Of a stretch of 64,000 nucleotides of DNA, positions 34,332 through 43,160 are shown piece by piece. The position numbers and the translations under genes were made by a program. The DNA is from Rubrivivax sp. A210. Lineage in GTDB: Bacteria; Pseudomonadota; Gammaproteobacteria; Burkholderiales; Burkholderiaceae_C. Under the pieces are notes generated by a model, which had not been told where the DNA came from, ran no database searches, and saw nothing but the letters and a program-made list of their open reading frames with translations. The DNA is taken from NCBI RefSeq assembly GCF_904426505.1, contig NZ_CAJGBN010000007.1:1-64000 (forward strand), given 5' to 3'. Within the stretch, counting starts at the first letter, position 1; each line of letters begins with the position of its first letter.

Positions 34332-35374
34332 GCCCTCGGGCCGTACCAGTGGGCCAGCGCCTGGCGCTGCAAGGCCTCGCGCTCGGCGGGCGCGGGCAGC
34401 CAGCGCGCATGGCTCATCGCGGCGCGCATCACAAAGTCCAGCAGCCCCATGTGGCGGCGCAGCACGCGCTGCTGGCGGTGCGCGATGAGGGGGTTGAAGA
34501 TGCCGTGACGCGTGAACAGCTGGCGCGGGTTCTTCTTGACCCACAGCCAGGAACCCATCTCCAGCGTCAGCGGCAGGAAGACGCGGTCGCCCGCCGCCAG
34601 CGACACCTGGTGCAGGTGGTCCCACAGGTCGCCGTGGGTCAGGTACTGGCGGCTCTGCGGCTCGAAGACATAACGGTGGTGCAGCAGGGTGGCGTCCAGC
34701 AGCGCCTTGAAGGCCTGCAGCTCGGGCAACTGTGCGATGGGCCGCGCCGTGTGGGCATACGGAAACCACAGACGGTCGCTGAGGCCGAAGCCCGAATGGC
34801 AGTCGACGCTGATGGCCAGGCGGTGCGGCAGCAGTTCGGCCGTGACCACCTCGCACAAGGCTTGCGCCTCGGCCTCCATGGGCTGGCCGGCGACTCCGCG
34901 GTACCAAGGCAGGGTGGCGCTCAGGCGCTGGCCGCCGAGCATGAAGGCGGCACCCGTGGCGGCCTCTACCGGGGCATTGCGCATCAGGTCCACGCCGCGC
35001 GGGTTGGCTCGCGTGCGGCGCAGCATGCCGCCGGGGTTGACCACCGGCATGAAGACCAGGCGCAGGTGTTCGAGCAGGTGGTGCAGGGAGTCGTCCCAGG
35101 CCAGGCGCGCGACGATGCTGCGCAGGCAGGCCAGCACCACCTGGGCCCCGATGTGCTCGAGCCCGTGTACGCCGCCGAAGAAGCCGACGGCCGCGCACTC
35201 GGGTGCCGGGTTGCCCAGCGTCAGCGCATACACCGGATAGGCGGCGCCGCCGGTCGTGATCTCGCAGACACTGCGGCAGTGCAGGGCCGCACCGGCCTGG
35301 CGCGCCAGCGTCTCGATTTCGTCCAGTTCGAACAGCGCGGCCCGTGGCCGGGCGGCTTCAGGCCCGCCGCTCAA
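34325..35374 (-). CDS. M14-family zinc carboxypeptidase-like enzyme
   Basis: A 349-aa protein without a signal peptide. Zinc ligands fit the M14 pattern: HGLE with His70 and Glu73, and His193 in SVDCHSGFG. The general acid/base Glu272 is in LTLEMGSW. The NPGGMLRRTRANPRGVDLMRN segment carries the substrate-carboxylate Arg/Asn residues. TTG at 35374 is the only plausible upstream start in the frame and the start is therefore uncertain. M14 proteins of this kind (AGBL/MpaA-like or succinylglutamate-desuccinylase-like) cleave peptides or amino-acid conjugates. It overlaps and probably pairs with the downstream hydrolase. Confidence 0.82.
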   Translation of the reverse strand: MSGGPEAARPRAALFELDEIETLARQAGAALHCRSVCEITTGGAAYPVYALTLGNPAPECAAVGFFGGVHGLEHIGAQVVLACLRSIVARLAWDDSLHHLLEHLRLVFMPVVNPGGMLRRTRANPRGVDLMRNAPVEAATGAAFMLGGQRLSATLPWYRGVAGQPMEAEAQALCEVVTAELLPHRLAISVDCHSGFGLSDRLWFPYAHTARPIAQLPELQAFKALLDATLLHHRYVFEPQSRQYLTHGDLWDHLHQVSLAAGDRVFLPLTLEMGSWLWVKKNPRQLFTRHGIFNPLIAHRQQRVLRRHMGLLDFVMRAAMSHARWLPAPAEREALQRQALAHWYGPRAW

Positions 35375-35476
35375 AGCCCGACGCCTCGGCCACCCCGGCC
35401 GCTACGGACCATGCGGCTGCCATCAGCCTGACATCCGCCTGCGCCAGCATCGCCTGCTTCACTTCTGCCCGAGACC

Positions 35477-38416
35477 ATGCCCACACCCCGACTGCCCTCG
35501 CCCCGCGTCTGGCCTGCCCTGACGGCTGCCCTGATCTCCGGCCTGTTCGAGTGGGCGGCATTGTGCCGATCACGCGCGGCAGATTTGCGACAGCGCACCC
35601 ATCGCCCGGGCCCGGCCCAGGCCTGGGCCCTGGCCCTGCCGGTTGCGCTGGCCGGCCTGGCGGCTCCGGCCGACGCCGCCGTGGTCATCAGCCAGGTCTA
35701 CGGCGGCGGCGGCAATACCGGCGCCACGTACCGCAATGACTTCATCGAGCTGTTCAACAACGGCACCAGCGCCGCCAGCGTGACCGGCTGGTCGGTGCAA
35801 TACGCTTCGGCCGCCGGCACCAGCTGGACTGCCACGCCGCTGGCCGGCACCATCCCGCCCGGTGGCTACCTGCTGGTGCAGCAGGCCGCGGGCACCGGCG
35901 GAACGACGCCGCTGCCGACGCCGGACGCCACCGGCAGCATCGCGATGTCGGGCACCGCCGGCAAGGTGGCGCTCGTGAACGGTGCCGCCGCGCTGACCGG
36001 CGTCTGCCCGACGGCGGGCGTCATCGACTTCGTCGGTTATGGCAGCACCGCCAGTTGCTCCGAAGGCAGCAGCCCGACCGCCGCACCTTCCAACACTCTG
36101 GCCGTGCTGCGCGCCGCCAATGGCTGCACCGACAGCAATGTCAACAGCGCCGACTTTGCCGTCGCGCCGCCCAACCCGCGCAACAGTGTCAGCACGCTCG
36201 CCGCGTGCGGCATCGTCACGCCGCCGCCCGCGGGCGCCGAGATCGCGATCTACAGCATCCAGGGCAGCGGCAGCACCAGCCCGCTGCTCAACCAGGTGGT
36301 GCTCAGCCACGGCGTGGTGACCAAGCTCACCAACAACGGCTTCTTCATGCAGGACCTGGTGGGCGATGCCAACCCGGCCACTTCGGACGGCATCTTCGTC
36401 TTCACCGGCACCGCCGCCTTCCCGGCCGTGGCCGTGGGCAATCTGGTGCAGGTGGCGGGCACGGTGGTCGAGTTCAACACCGGCGCCGCCGGCAATGCCG
36501 ACACTGCGGCCCACACGGTCACCCAGCTGAGCAGCGTCACCGCCGTCACGCTGCAGGGCACGGGCCTCGGCATCACGCCCACCGCCGTCACCCTGCCCGA
36601 GGCGGTGGAGGGCGATCTCGAGCGCTGTGAGGGCATGCTGGTCACGCTCGCCGGCCCCTTCACGGTGGCACAGAACTTCTTCCAGGGCCGCTTCGGCCAG
36701 CTCACCCTGGCTGCCGGTGGCCGGCTCGAGACCCCGACCAACCGCTTCCGCCCCGGCGCCCAGGCCAATGCCCTGGCCGACGAGAACGCGCGCCGCCGCA
36801 TCATCCTGGACGACGGCACTTCGCTGCAGAACCCGCGCCCCACGCCCTATCTGGGCGCCGGCGCCCTGCCGCGTGCCGGTGACACGGTGGGCGCCATCAC
36901 CGGCGTCATCGACTACGGCCTGGCCACCAGCAGCACGGCCGGCTTCGGCGACACCAGGATCCACCCCACGGTGGCGCCGGTCTTCGCCACCGCCAACCCG
37001 CGCAGCGCCGCGCCCGAGGCGGTGGGCGGCAATATCCGGGTCGCCAGCTTCAACGTCCTCAACTACTTCACCACCTTCGGCAACGGCGCCACCGCCAGCG
37101 GCCAGACCGGCCAGGGTTGCAGCCTGGGTGGCGCGGTGAGTGCGGCCAACTGCCGCGGTGCCGACAGCCTGGCCGAGTTCCAGCGCCAGCGCGCCAAGAT
37201 CGTCGAAGCCATGGCCGCGCTCAATGCCGACGTGCTGGGCCTGATGGAGATCCAGAACAACGGCAGCACTGCGGTGCAGAACCTGGTCGATGCGCTCAAT
37301 GCCCGCGTCGGCGCCGGCACCTATGCGGCCGTCGCGCTGCCGGCGCGGGGCACGGGCAGCGACGCCATCCGCGTGGCGATGATCTACAAGCCCTCGCGCA
37401 TGACCCCGGTGGGCGCGCCCCTCAGCGACACCGACGCCATCAACAACCGCCCGACGCTGGCCCAGCCTTTCGTGATGCCCAACGGCGAGCGCTTCTCGCT
37501 GCTGGTCAACCACTTCAAGTCCAAGGGCAGCTGCCCGGCCGCCGGCGACCCCGATTTCGCCGGCAACAACGACATCGGCGACGGCCAGGGCTGCTGGAAC
37601 GCGCTGCGCCTGGCCCAGGCCCAGCGCCTGCGCACCTTCGTGGCCCAGGTGCAAGCGGCAGCCGGCAGCAACGACGTGCTGCTGATCGGCGACTTCAACG
37701 CCTATGCCCAGGAAGACCCGATCTTCGACCTCGTGAGCAGCGGCTACAGCGACCAGGTGGCCCGTTTCGGCGGCTTCGGCTACTCCTATGTCTTCGACGG
37801 CGCCGCCGGTCGCCTGGACCACGCCATCGCCAACGCCAGCATGGCCACGCGCGTCAACCGCGTTGCCCATTGGCACATCAATGCCGACGAGACCGCGCTG
37901 GCCGACTACAACCTTGAGTTCAAGGCGCCGCTCACCTGCACCGGCGGCGCGCTGTGCCCCGACGACCCCTATGCCGCCACGCCCTTCCGCTCGTCCGACC
38001 ACGACCCGGTGCTGTTGGGCCTGAACATCTACAAGACCATCACCGCCACGGCGGCCAGCACCAGCGTTACCGGCACGGCGGGCGACGACATCATCATCAG
38101 CGGCGCCGGCCGGCGCACGATCACCGGCGGTGGCGGCAATGACCAGTTCGTCTTCAGCGCCAGCTTCGCGGGCGGGGCCACGATCACCGACTTCCAGCCC
38201 GGCCTCGAGACCATCTCGCTGCGTGCCGTGCTGCAGGCCCTGGGCATCAGCAGCACCAACCCCATAGGCCAGGGCTACGTCCGCTGCGCCGCCTCGGGTG
38301 CCGACGCCATGATCTCCATCGATCCCGACGCCGCCGGCGCGGCCGCGCCGCGCCCGATGGTGCTGATCCGGGGCCGTGGCTGCAGCGTGCTCGCCAGCGC
38401 CAACTTCGTCTTCTGA
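35477..38416 (+). CDS. ExeM/NucH-family extracellular endonuclease
   Basis: A 979-aa secreted nuclease. A lamin-tail-like domain starts after the signal region (VVISQVYGGGGNTGATYRNDFIELFN). It is followed by an OB-like DNA-binding segment (GVVTKLTNNGFFMQDLVGDAN) and an endonuclease/exonuclease/phosphatase domain at about 515-855: VASFNVLNYFTTFG, VLGLMEIQNNG, LLVNHFKSKG, LIGDFNAYAQEDP and SSDHDPVLLGL. A short C-terminal calcium-repeat-like piece (ITGGGGNDQFVF) ends it. The signal helix (ALALPVALAGLAAPADA) begins about 50 residues in, so the true start may be internal. Such enzymes degrade extracellular DNA in biofilms. Confidence 0.9.
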   Translation: MPTPRLPSPRVWPALTAALISGLFEWAALCRSRAADLRQRTHRPGPAQAWALALPVALAGLAAPADAAVVISQVYGGGGNTGATYRNDFIELFNNGTSAASVTGWSVQYASAAGTSWTATPLAGTIPPGGYLLVQQAAGTGGTTPLPTPDATGSIAMSGTAGKVALVNGAAALTGVCPTAGVIDFVGYGSTASCSEGSSPTAAPSNTLAVLRAANGCTDSNVNSADFAVAPPNPRNSVSTLAACGIVTPPPAGAEIAIYSIQGSGSTSPLLNQVVLSHGVVTKLTNNGFFMQDLVGDANPATSDGIFVFTGTAAFPAVAVGNLVQVAGTVVEFNTGAAGNADTAAHTVTQLSSVTAVTLQGTGLGITPTAVTLPEAVEGDLERCEGMLVTLAGPFTVAQNFFQGRFGQLTLAAGGRLETPTNRFRPGAQANALADENARRRIILDDGTSLQNPRPTPYLGAGALPRAGDTVGAITGVIDYGLATSSTAGFGDTRIHPTVAPVFATANPRSAAPEAVGGNIRVASFNVLNYFTTFGNGATASGQTGQGCSLGGAVSAANCRGADSLAEFQRQRAKIVEAMAALNADVLGLMEIQNNGSTAVQNLVDALNARVGAGTYAAVALPARGTGSDAIRVAMIYKPSRMTPVGAPLSDTDAINNRPTLAQPFVMPNGERFSLLVNHFKSKGSCPAAGDPDFAGNNDIGDGQGCWNALRLAQAQRLRTFVAQVQAAAGSNDVLLIGDFNAYAQEDPIFDLVSSGYSDQVARFGGFGYSYVFDGAAGRLDHAIANASMATRVNRVAHWHINADETALADYNLEFKAPLTCTGGALCPDDPYAATPFRSSDHDPVLLGLNIYKTITATAASTSVTGTAGDDIIISGAGRRTITGGGGNDQFVFSASFAGGATITDFQPGLETISLRAVLQALGISSTNPIGQGYVRCAASGADAMISIDPDAAGAAAPRPMVLIRGRGCSVLASANFVF

Positions 38417-38433
38417 GCCCGCGAGCGTCCATC

Positions 38434-39006
38434 ATGCAAGCCTCCACCCTGGTTCGATGCGCCCGCGGCCTGCCGCCGGCATTGCTGCTGGCCCTTCAGT
38501 TGACGCTGGGCGCGTCCGCGGCGCAGGCGGCGACGTTCAGCTTTGAAGGCGCCACCGATTCGGGGCCGCTGGCGGGCCTGACGTTCAGCGGCAGCTTCGG
38601 CTACGACGAGCCCGTCGCCGGCTTCGACGGCAGCGTGGCGTTGCAGGCCTTCTTGCTGGATTTCGGCGGCCAGACCTACAGCCTGGCCACGGCCGATGCC
38701 GGCACGCTGCCGGCAGCCGTCTTCGCCGCCGGCGGCTTTGTCGGCATCGACTTCCTGGACACGGGCTCGGCTGACCTGGCGCTGCGCCCGCAAGTGCAGT
38801 TCACGGCCGGCTTCTTCGACCTGGGCCAGGCCTTCCTGAGCTACCAGGGCCGCGATGCGGCCGGCGCCACGCTGCTGGGCTTTGGCAGCTACAGCGTCAG
38901 CCCCGCGGCCAGCGCCGTGCCCGAGCCCGGCGGTCTGGCAATGGTGCTCGCCGGCCTGGGCGCGCTGGCGCTGCTGCGCCGGTCTCCGCTGCACGCGCTT
39001 CGCTGA
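38434..39006 (+). CDS. PEP-CTERM sorted exported protein
   Basis: A 190-aa protein with a signal peptide ending LGASAAQA (about residue 32) and a C-terminal PEP-CTERM tripartite signal at residues 162-190: VPEPGG, a hydrophobic helix LAMVLAGLGALALL, then RR. In between is a beta-rich Gly/Phe sequence of unknown function. These proteins are processed by an exosortase (EpsH type), and the window holds none. It starts 17 bp after the nuclease gene and is presumably in its operon. Confidence 0.9.
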   Translation: MQASTLVRCARGLPPALLLALQLTLGASAAQAATFSFEGATDSGPLAGLTFSGSFGYDEPVAGFDGSVALQAFLLDFGGQTYSLATADAGTLPAAVFAAGGFVGIDFLDTGSADLALRPQVQFTAGFFDLGQAFLSYQGRDAAGATLLGFGSYSVSPAASAVPEPGGLAMVLAGLGALALLRRSPLHALR

Positions 39007-39018
39007 CGGGCCCGCGCC

Positions 39019-39594
39019 TCACTTGTCGGCCACCGCCTCGGCCTGGATGCGCAGCATGACCTCCATGCGGAAGCCGTAGTCCTTGCCCATGTCGAGCCCG
39101 AAATCGGCGCGGTTGAAGCTGGCCGTGGCATCGGTGCCGCAGTACTCGCGCTTGAGCATGGGATGCGGTATGCACTTGAAGCCGTTCATCGTGAGCTCGA
39201 CCGGCCGCGTCACGCCGTGCAGCGTCAGCTCTCCCGCGACCTTGGTCGGTGCGCCCTCGCGGAAGTCGGCGAAGCGGCCCTTGTAGGTGGCCGCCGGGTA
39301 GCGCTTGCTATCGAAGAAGTCCTTGCCGCGCGCCCACTTGTTCATCGCGTCCAGGCCGAAGTCCACGCTGGCCAAGTCTATCGTCACTTCGAGTGTGCCG
39401 GTGCCCGCCGCGCGATCCAGCGTGGCCTTGCCCTTGCTGCGGTTGAACTTGCCGCGCCACAGCGAGAGGCCCATGTGGTCGGCCTCGAAGCTCGGGAAGG
39501 TGTGGTTGGGGTCGAGCGTGTAGCTCAGGGTTTCGGCCTGCGCCTGGCTGGCCAGCGCGGACATTGCGAGAAGCAGGGCAGTCGGTCGGTACAT
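39019..39594 (-). CDS. YceI-family periplasmic lipid-binding protein
   Basis: A 191-aa protein with a signal peptide ending ALASQAQA (about residue 20), then the YceI lipocalin-like barrel: YTLDPNHTFPSFEADHMGLS, WRGKFNRSKGKATLDRAAGTG, FDSKRYPAATYKGRF, VAGELTLHGVTRPVELTMNGF and a C-terminal FNRADFGLDMGKDYGF. YceI proteins bind polyprenoid or isoprenoid quinone-like molecules in the periplasm. A pair of Cys residues (KCIP, EYCG) may form a disulfide. It is divergent from the histidine kinase gene. Confidence 0.93.
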   Translation of the reverse strand: MYRPTALLLAMSALASQAQAETLSYTLDPNHTFPSFEADHMGLSLWRGKFNRSKGKATLDRAAGTGTLEVTIDLASVDFGLDAMNKWARGKDFFDSKRYPAATYKGRFADFREGAPTKVAGELTLHGVTRPVELTMNGFKCIPHPMLKREYCGTDATASFNRADFGLDMGKDYGFRMEVMLRIQAEAVADK

Positions 39595-39732
39595 GGCGAT
39601 ATCGTCCTCGAAGTGGATGGCGATGGCGTTCTGATGCTCCGCCGGCGCCACTTTTAACCGCAAAGCGACGGGCGCAGCCGGCTCAGGGTTGCCGCGCTGC
39701 GCCTGGCCTGAATGCATCCAGAATGCCGGCCC

Positions 39733-41154
39733 ATGACCCGCCTGCGCTGGCTTGCCCTGTTTGCCGTGGCCTGGCTGCTGGCCGGCACGGCCCTGGTGCG
39801 CTGGGACATCGCGCAGCGCCGCGACGCCTTCCAGGCCGAGGCGCGCACGGCCCACCGTTTGCTGTCGCAGCGCGCGGCCGAACTGGAGGCCGTGCTCGCC
39901 ACGCTGGTGCTGCTGGCACCGCAGGCCGACGCCGAGGCCCGCCTGCCGGCGCTGGTTCCGCAGGTGCTGCGCGTGCAGCGGGGCGGCGATGCGGCAGCCG
40001 TGGCCTTGTCGCGCAGCCGCGGCCAGGCGGTGGTGGCGGGCTTCGACCCGGCGCTGCGGCAGTTCACGCTGCTGCAGGCCGCAGGCCCCGAGGCCGTGGC
40101 CCTGGTGGTGGGCATGGACCATTGGCTGCCGCGGGTCGACTGGCCCTATGCCGCCGCCGGCAAGGTGGCCGTGCGCCTGGTGCTGGGCGAACAGGCCCTG
40201 GTCTTGAGCCCCGGCGCGCCGGCCCTGGGCGCCACCCCGGGCTTTCGCTTCGCCAAGACGCTGGGCCCACGCAGCCAGCCCTTCGAGTTGCAGGTGCAGC
40301 GCGCCACCGGCCCCGCCGACTGGCCGTGGGCGCCGCTGGCCGCGCTGGCCGCCGCCCTGGGCGCGGCCACGGCACTGGCTGCCACGCTGCACCGCCAGCG
40401 CGGCGCGCGCCGCCGCGCCGAGGAGTTGCTGCGCCTGGACCGCGTGGCCCGTTTGAACACGCTGGGCGAAATGGCCGCCGGCCTGGCCCACGAACTGAAC
40501 CAGCCGCTGACGGCCGTGCTGTCGGGCGCGCAGGCCGCGCGCCGCATGCTGGACGACGATGCCCCGGCGCCGCTGGTGGAAGCCCTGGATCTCACCGCCA
40601 CCCAGGCCCGCCGCGCCGCCGACGTGGTGGCACGCCTGCGCAAGCGCCTGGAACAGCCCGAGGCCGCGCCGCCGCTGCAACCCCAGGATCTGCGCACCGT
40701 GGCGCAGCAGGCGCTGGCCTTGCTGCAACCCGAGTTCAGCGCCGCCGGCATCAACGTGCGGCTGCTCGGGCCAGCCTGCATCGTGCTGGCCGAGCCCGTG
40801 GCCCTGACGCAGATCATGCACAACCTGCTGCGCAACGCCTTGCAGGCCATGGCCGAAGTGCCGCCCCCCCGCAAGCGGCTGGACGTGGCACTGGCCCGGG
40901 GCGCATCCCACGGCGTGCTGGTGGTGCGCGACCACGGCACGGGCCTGGCGCCCGAAGTGCTGGCACGCCTGTTCCAGCCCTTCACCAGCACCAAGACCGG
41001 CGGCCTGGGCCTGGGCCTGAGCCTGAGCGAAAGCCTGGCCGTGGCCATGGGCGGCCGGCTCTCGGCGCAGAATCTGCGCCCCCACGGCGCCGAGTTCGCA
41101 CTGTCCCTGCCCCTGGCAACCCCGCATGACCAGCCCGCTGATCCAGATCGTTGA
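39733..41154 (+). CDS. Membrane sensor histidine kinase
   Basis: A 473-aa kinase. TM1 (about 6-22) and TM2 (about 200-218) enclose a periplasmic sensor domain of about 175 residues. The HisKA helix reads GEMAAGLAHELNQPLTAVL with phospho-acceptor His253. The ATPase part has the N box QIMHNLLRNALQAM, the DHGTGL G1 box and the TKTGGLGLGLSLSES G2 box. The ATG at 39733 is taken; an in-frame ATG at 39712 would add seven residues. The response regulator overlaps its last 29 bp. The direct neighbour after the regulator is an exported GlcG/HbpS protein, which suggests a heme-linked signal. Confidence 0.92.
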   Translation: MTRLRWLALFAVAWLLAGTALVRWDIAQRRDAFQAEARTAHRLLSQRAAELEAVLATLVLLAPQADAEARLPALVPQVLRVQRGGDAAAVALSRSRGQAVVAGFDPALRQFTLLQAAGPEAVALVVGMDHWLPRVDWPYAAAGKVAVRLVLGEQALVLSPGAPALGATPGFRFAKTLGPRSQPFELQVQRATGPADWPWAPLAALAAALGAATALAATLHRQRGARRRAEELLRLDRVARLNTLGEMAAGLAHELNQPLTAVLSGAQAARRMLDDDAPAPLVEALDLTATQARRAADVVARLRKRLEQPEAAPPLQPQDLRTVAQQALALLQPEFSAAGINVRLLGPACIVLAEPVALTQIMHNLLRNALQAMAEVPPPRKRLDVALARGASHGVLVVRDHGTGLAPEVLARLFQPFTSTKTGGLGLGLSLSESLAVAMGGRLSAQNLRPHGAEFALSLPLATPHDQPADPDR

Positions 41155-41734
41155 CGACGACGAAGGCGTGCGCCGCAGCCTGGCGCTGCTGATAGGCAGC
41201 GTGGGCCTGCGCACGGTGGAGTGGGCCGACCCGCTGGCCTTTTTGCAGGGCTTCGACCGCGAGGCCGTGGGCGCCCTGGTGCTGGATGTGCGCATGCCGG
41301 GCCTCTCGGGCATCACCCTGCTGGAGCGCCTGCTGGCCGAAGGCGTGGACCAGCCGGTGGTCATGCTCACCGGCCACGGCACGGTGGAGCTGTGCCGGCG
41401 CGCCTTCAAGGCCGGCGCCGCCGAGTTCCTGGAAAAACCGGTGCATGACGAGCGCCTGCTCGAAGCCTTGCACGACGCTGTGCGCCGCCACGTCGCCACG
41501 CGCCAGCGCCTGGCCGCCGACCGTGCCGCGCAGGAGCGCCTGGCCCGGCTGTCGGAACGCGAGCGCGAGGTGCTGGTGCAGGTGGTGCGCGGCGACACGG
41601 CCAAGCAGGTGGCACGGACCCTGGGCCTGTCGCCGCGCACGGTGGAATCGCACCGTGCCAATGCCGCGGAAAAGCTGGGCACCGAATCGCTGGCGCAGCT
41701 GATCCGCCTGTACGGCGCCGCCCTCGACCCCTAG
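41126..41734 (+). CDS. FixJ-type response regulator with LuxR HTH
   Basis: A 202-aa regulator. The receiver domain has acidic pocket VDDDEG, phospho-acceptor Asp54 in LVLDVRMPG, T of VMLTGHG and K of EKPV. The C-terminal HTH (about 140-200) reads LSEREREVLVQVVRGDTAKQVA and SPRTVESHRANAAEKLG, the LuxR/FixJ signature. It overlaps the kinase gene by 29 bp. Targets are unknown, but an inverted repeat CGTA-N4-TACG lies six bases after the stop, ahead of the exported heme-binding-like gene, and is a natural candidate. Confidence 0.93.
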   Translation: MTSPLIQIVDDDEGVRRSLALLIGSVGLRTVEWADPLAFLQGFDREAVGALVLDVRMPGLSGITLLERLLAEGVDQPVVMLTGHGTVELCRRAFKAGAAEFLEKPVHDERLLEALHDAVRRHVATRQRLAADRAAQERLARLSEREREVLVQVVRGDTAKQVARTLGLSPRTVESHRANAAEKLGTESLAQLIRLYGAALDP

Positions 41735-41739
41735 CGATC

Positions 41740-41751
41740 CGTAAATCTACG
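41740..41751. promoter_or_regulatory. Inverted repeat CGTAAATCTACG, possible regulator site
   Basis: CGTA and TACG are separated by four bases in the 101-bp gap between the FixJ-type regulator and the GlcG-like gene. Sites of this class often combine GTA and TAC half-sites, so it may bind the regulator. This is a pattern guess from position and symmetry only. Confidence 0.35.
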
Positions 41752-41835
41752 CAGCGCGGCGCGTGCGCGGCCGGATGGCGGGCGCGGCGACGTCTTTCTA
41801 CAGTGGCGTCACCCCATTCCAACAAGGAGATGCCC

Positions 41836-42354
41836 GTGAACAAGACCCCTGCCTTGCTGACCGTTCTGGCCCTGGCCCTGACTGCGGCGACGGCCCACGC
41901 CAACGGCAACGGCAACGCCCCGGCGCAGGCCGTGCGCACCGAGCGAAACATGTCGCTGGCCCTGGCCACGCAACTGGCGCAGGCCAGTGTGGCCAACTGC
42001 GCCGCCCATGGCTACGCCGTCACCGCCACCGTGGTCGACCGCGCCGGCAGCGTGCGGGCCGTCGCCCGTGCCGACAATGCCGGCCCCCACACCCTGGACG
42101 CCAGCGCGGCCAAGGCCTACACCTCGGCCTCGGCCAGGAACAACACGCTGGCCATGATGGAGGCGGCGCAGAAGAACCCGGCCGCCGCCAACCTGGTACA
42201 CATCCCCGGCTTCCTGCTGCTGGGCGGCGGCGTGCCGGTGCGCGCGGGGCAGGAGGTGATAGGCGCCATCGGCGTCGGTGGCGCGCCCGGCGGCAATCTG
42301 GACGAGCAGTGCGCCACGGCCGCGCTGGACCAGCACAAGTGGCAGCTGCAGTGA
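41836..42354 (+). CDS. Secreted GlcG/HbpS-family heme-binding-like protein
   Basis: A 172-aa protein with a signal peptide (ALLTVLALALTAATAHA) and a GlcG/HbpS (DUF336) domain: ALATQLAQASVANCAAHGYAV, TVVDRAGSVRAVARADNAGPHT, SAAKAYTSASA, PGFLLLGGGVPV and GAIGVGGAPGG. GTG 41836 is chosen because AAGGAG at 41824-41829 is six bases from it, whereas ATG 41830 abuts that sequence. In Streptomyces, HbpS binds heme outside the cell and modulates the SenS kinase. Here it directly follows a kinase/regulator pair, and its stop overlaps the ankyrin gene start (GTGA). Confidence 0.87.
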   Translation: MNKTPALLTVLALALTAATAHANGNGNAPAQAVRTERNMSLALATQLAQASVANCAAHGYAVTATVVDRAGSVRAVARADNAGPHTLDASAAKAYTSASARNNTLAMMEAAQKNPAAANLVHIPGFLLLGGGVPVRAGQEVIGAIGVGGAPGGNLDEQCATAALDQHKWQLQ

Positions 42355-43130
42355 AGCCCGCTGCGCCGCGGCCTTGGGGTCATCCCGGCCCGAACCCGTG
42401 TGCCGGGCGCAGCGCGCACCGCGTGGCCCGGGCTGCCTTGTGGATGGCCCTGCAAGTCGCGGTGCTGGCCCTGGCGCCCGCCCACCCCGCGCTGGCCCAG
42501 GTGTCGCCCACAGCGGCGGAAGCCGCGGCCTACGGCGGCCTGCACAAGGCAGCCTGGACCGGCGACGTGGCCACCATCGAACGCCTGGCGGCCCAGCCCG
42601 GCGCCAAGGCGCAGCTGGAGGCGCGCGACCCGCAGGGCCGCACGCCGCTGCATGTGGCCAGCTTCGCGCGCCAGCGCGGCGCCGTGCGGGCGCTGCTGAA
42701 GGCCGGTGCCGACACCGCCGCACTGGAAGGCGGCCGCTACGACGCCGTGACCATTGCCGCCGTGGCGGGCGACGATGAGACGCTGGTCCTGCTGCTGGCC
42801 GGCGGCGCCAGCGCCAAGCTGGTGACCAGCCGCTACGACGGCACGGCGCTCATCGCCGCCGCCCACCTGGGCCACGAAGGCGTGGTGCGCCAGCTGATCA
42901 AGGCCGGTGCGCCGCTGGACCATGTCAACAACCTGCACTGGACCGCGCTGATCGAAGCCGTGGTGCTGGGCGATGGCGGCCCGCGACACCAGGGTGTGGT
43001 GCGCGAGCTTCTGGCCGCGGGCGCCAGCCGCGAGCTGGCCGACCGTGGAGGCCAGACGCCGTTGCAACTGGCGCGCGCCCACGGCTATGCAGTCATGGTG
43101 CGCCTGCTGGAAACGCCGGCGGCACGCTGA
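42351..43130 (+). CDS. Periplasmic ankyrin-repeat protein
   Basis: A 259-aa protein with a long N-terminus and a signal helix ending LAPAHPALAQ (about residue 50). Five to six ankyrin repeats follow, e.g. GLHKAAWTGDVATIERL, GRTPLHVASFARQRGAVRALLKAGAD, DGTALIAAAHLGHEGVVRQLIKAGA and QTPLQLARAHGY. The GTG at 42351 overlaps the preceding TGA, so translation is probably coupled to the heme-binding-like gene. Periplasmic ankyrin proteins (AnkB) in pseudomonads sit beside catalase and support it; a peroxide or heme-related role here is inferred. Confidence 0.85.
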   Translation: MKPAAPRPWGHPGPNPCAGRSAHRVARAALWMALQVAVLALAPAHPALAQVSPTAAEAAAYGGLHKAAWTGDVATIERLAAQPGAKAQLEARDPQGRTPLHVASFARQRGAVRALLKAGADTAALEGGRYDAVTIAAVAGDDETLVLLLAGGASAKLVTSRYDGTALIAAAHLGHEGVVRQLIKAGAPLDHVNNLHWTALIEAVVLGDGGPRHQGVVRELLAAGASRELADRGGQTPLQLARAHGYAVMVRLLETPAAR

Positions 43131-43160
43131 GGCCGGCCAGGGCGGGCGTGTGTCCGCGCG

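Noticed and set aside
39019..41682. An 887-codon minus-strand frame ending with the YceI gene.
   Set aside because: Only the last 191 codons (from ATG 39594) are a real gene; the rest is antisense to the kinase and regulator.
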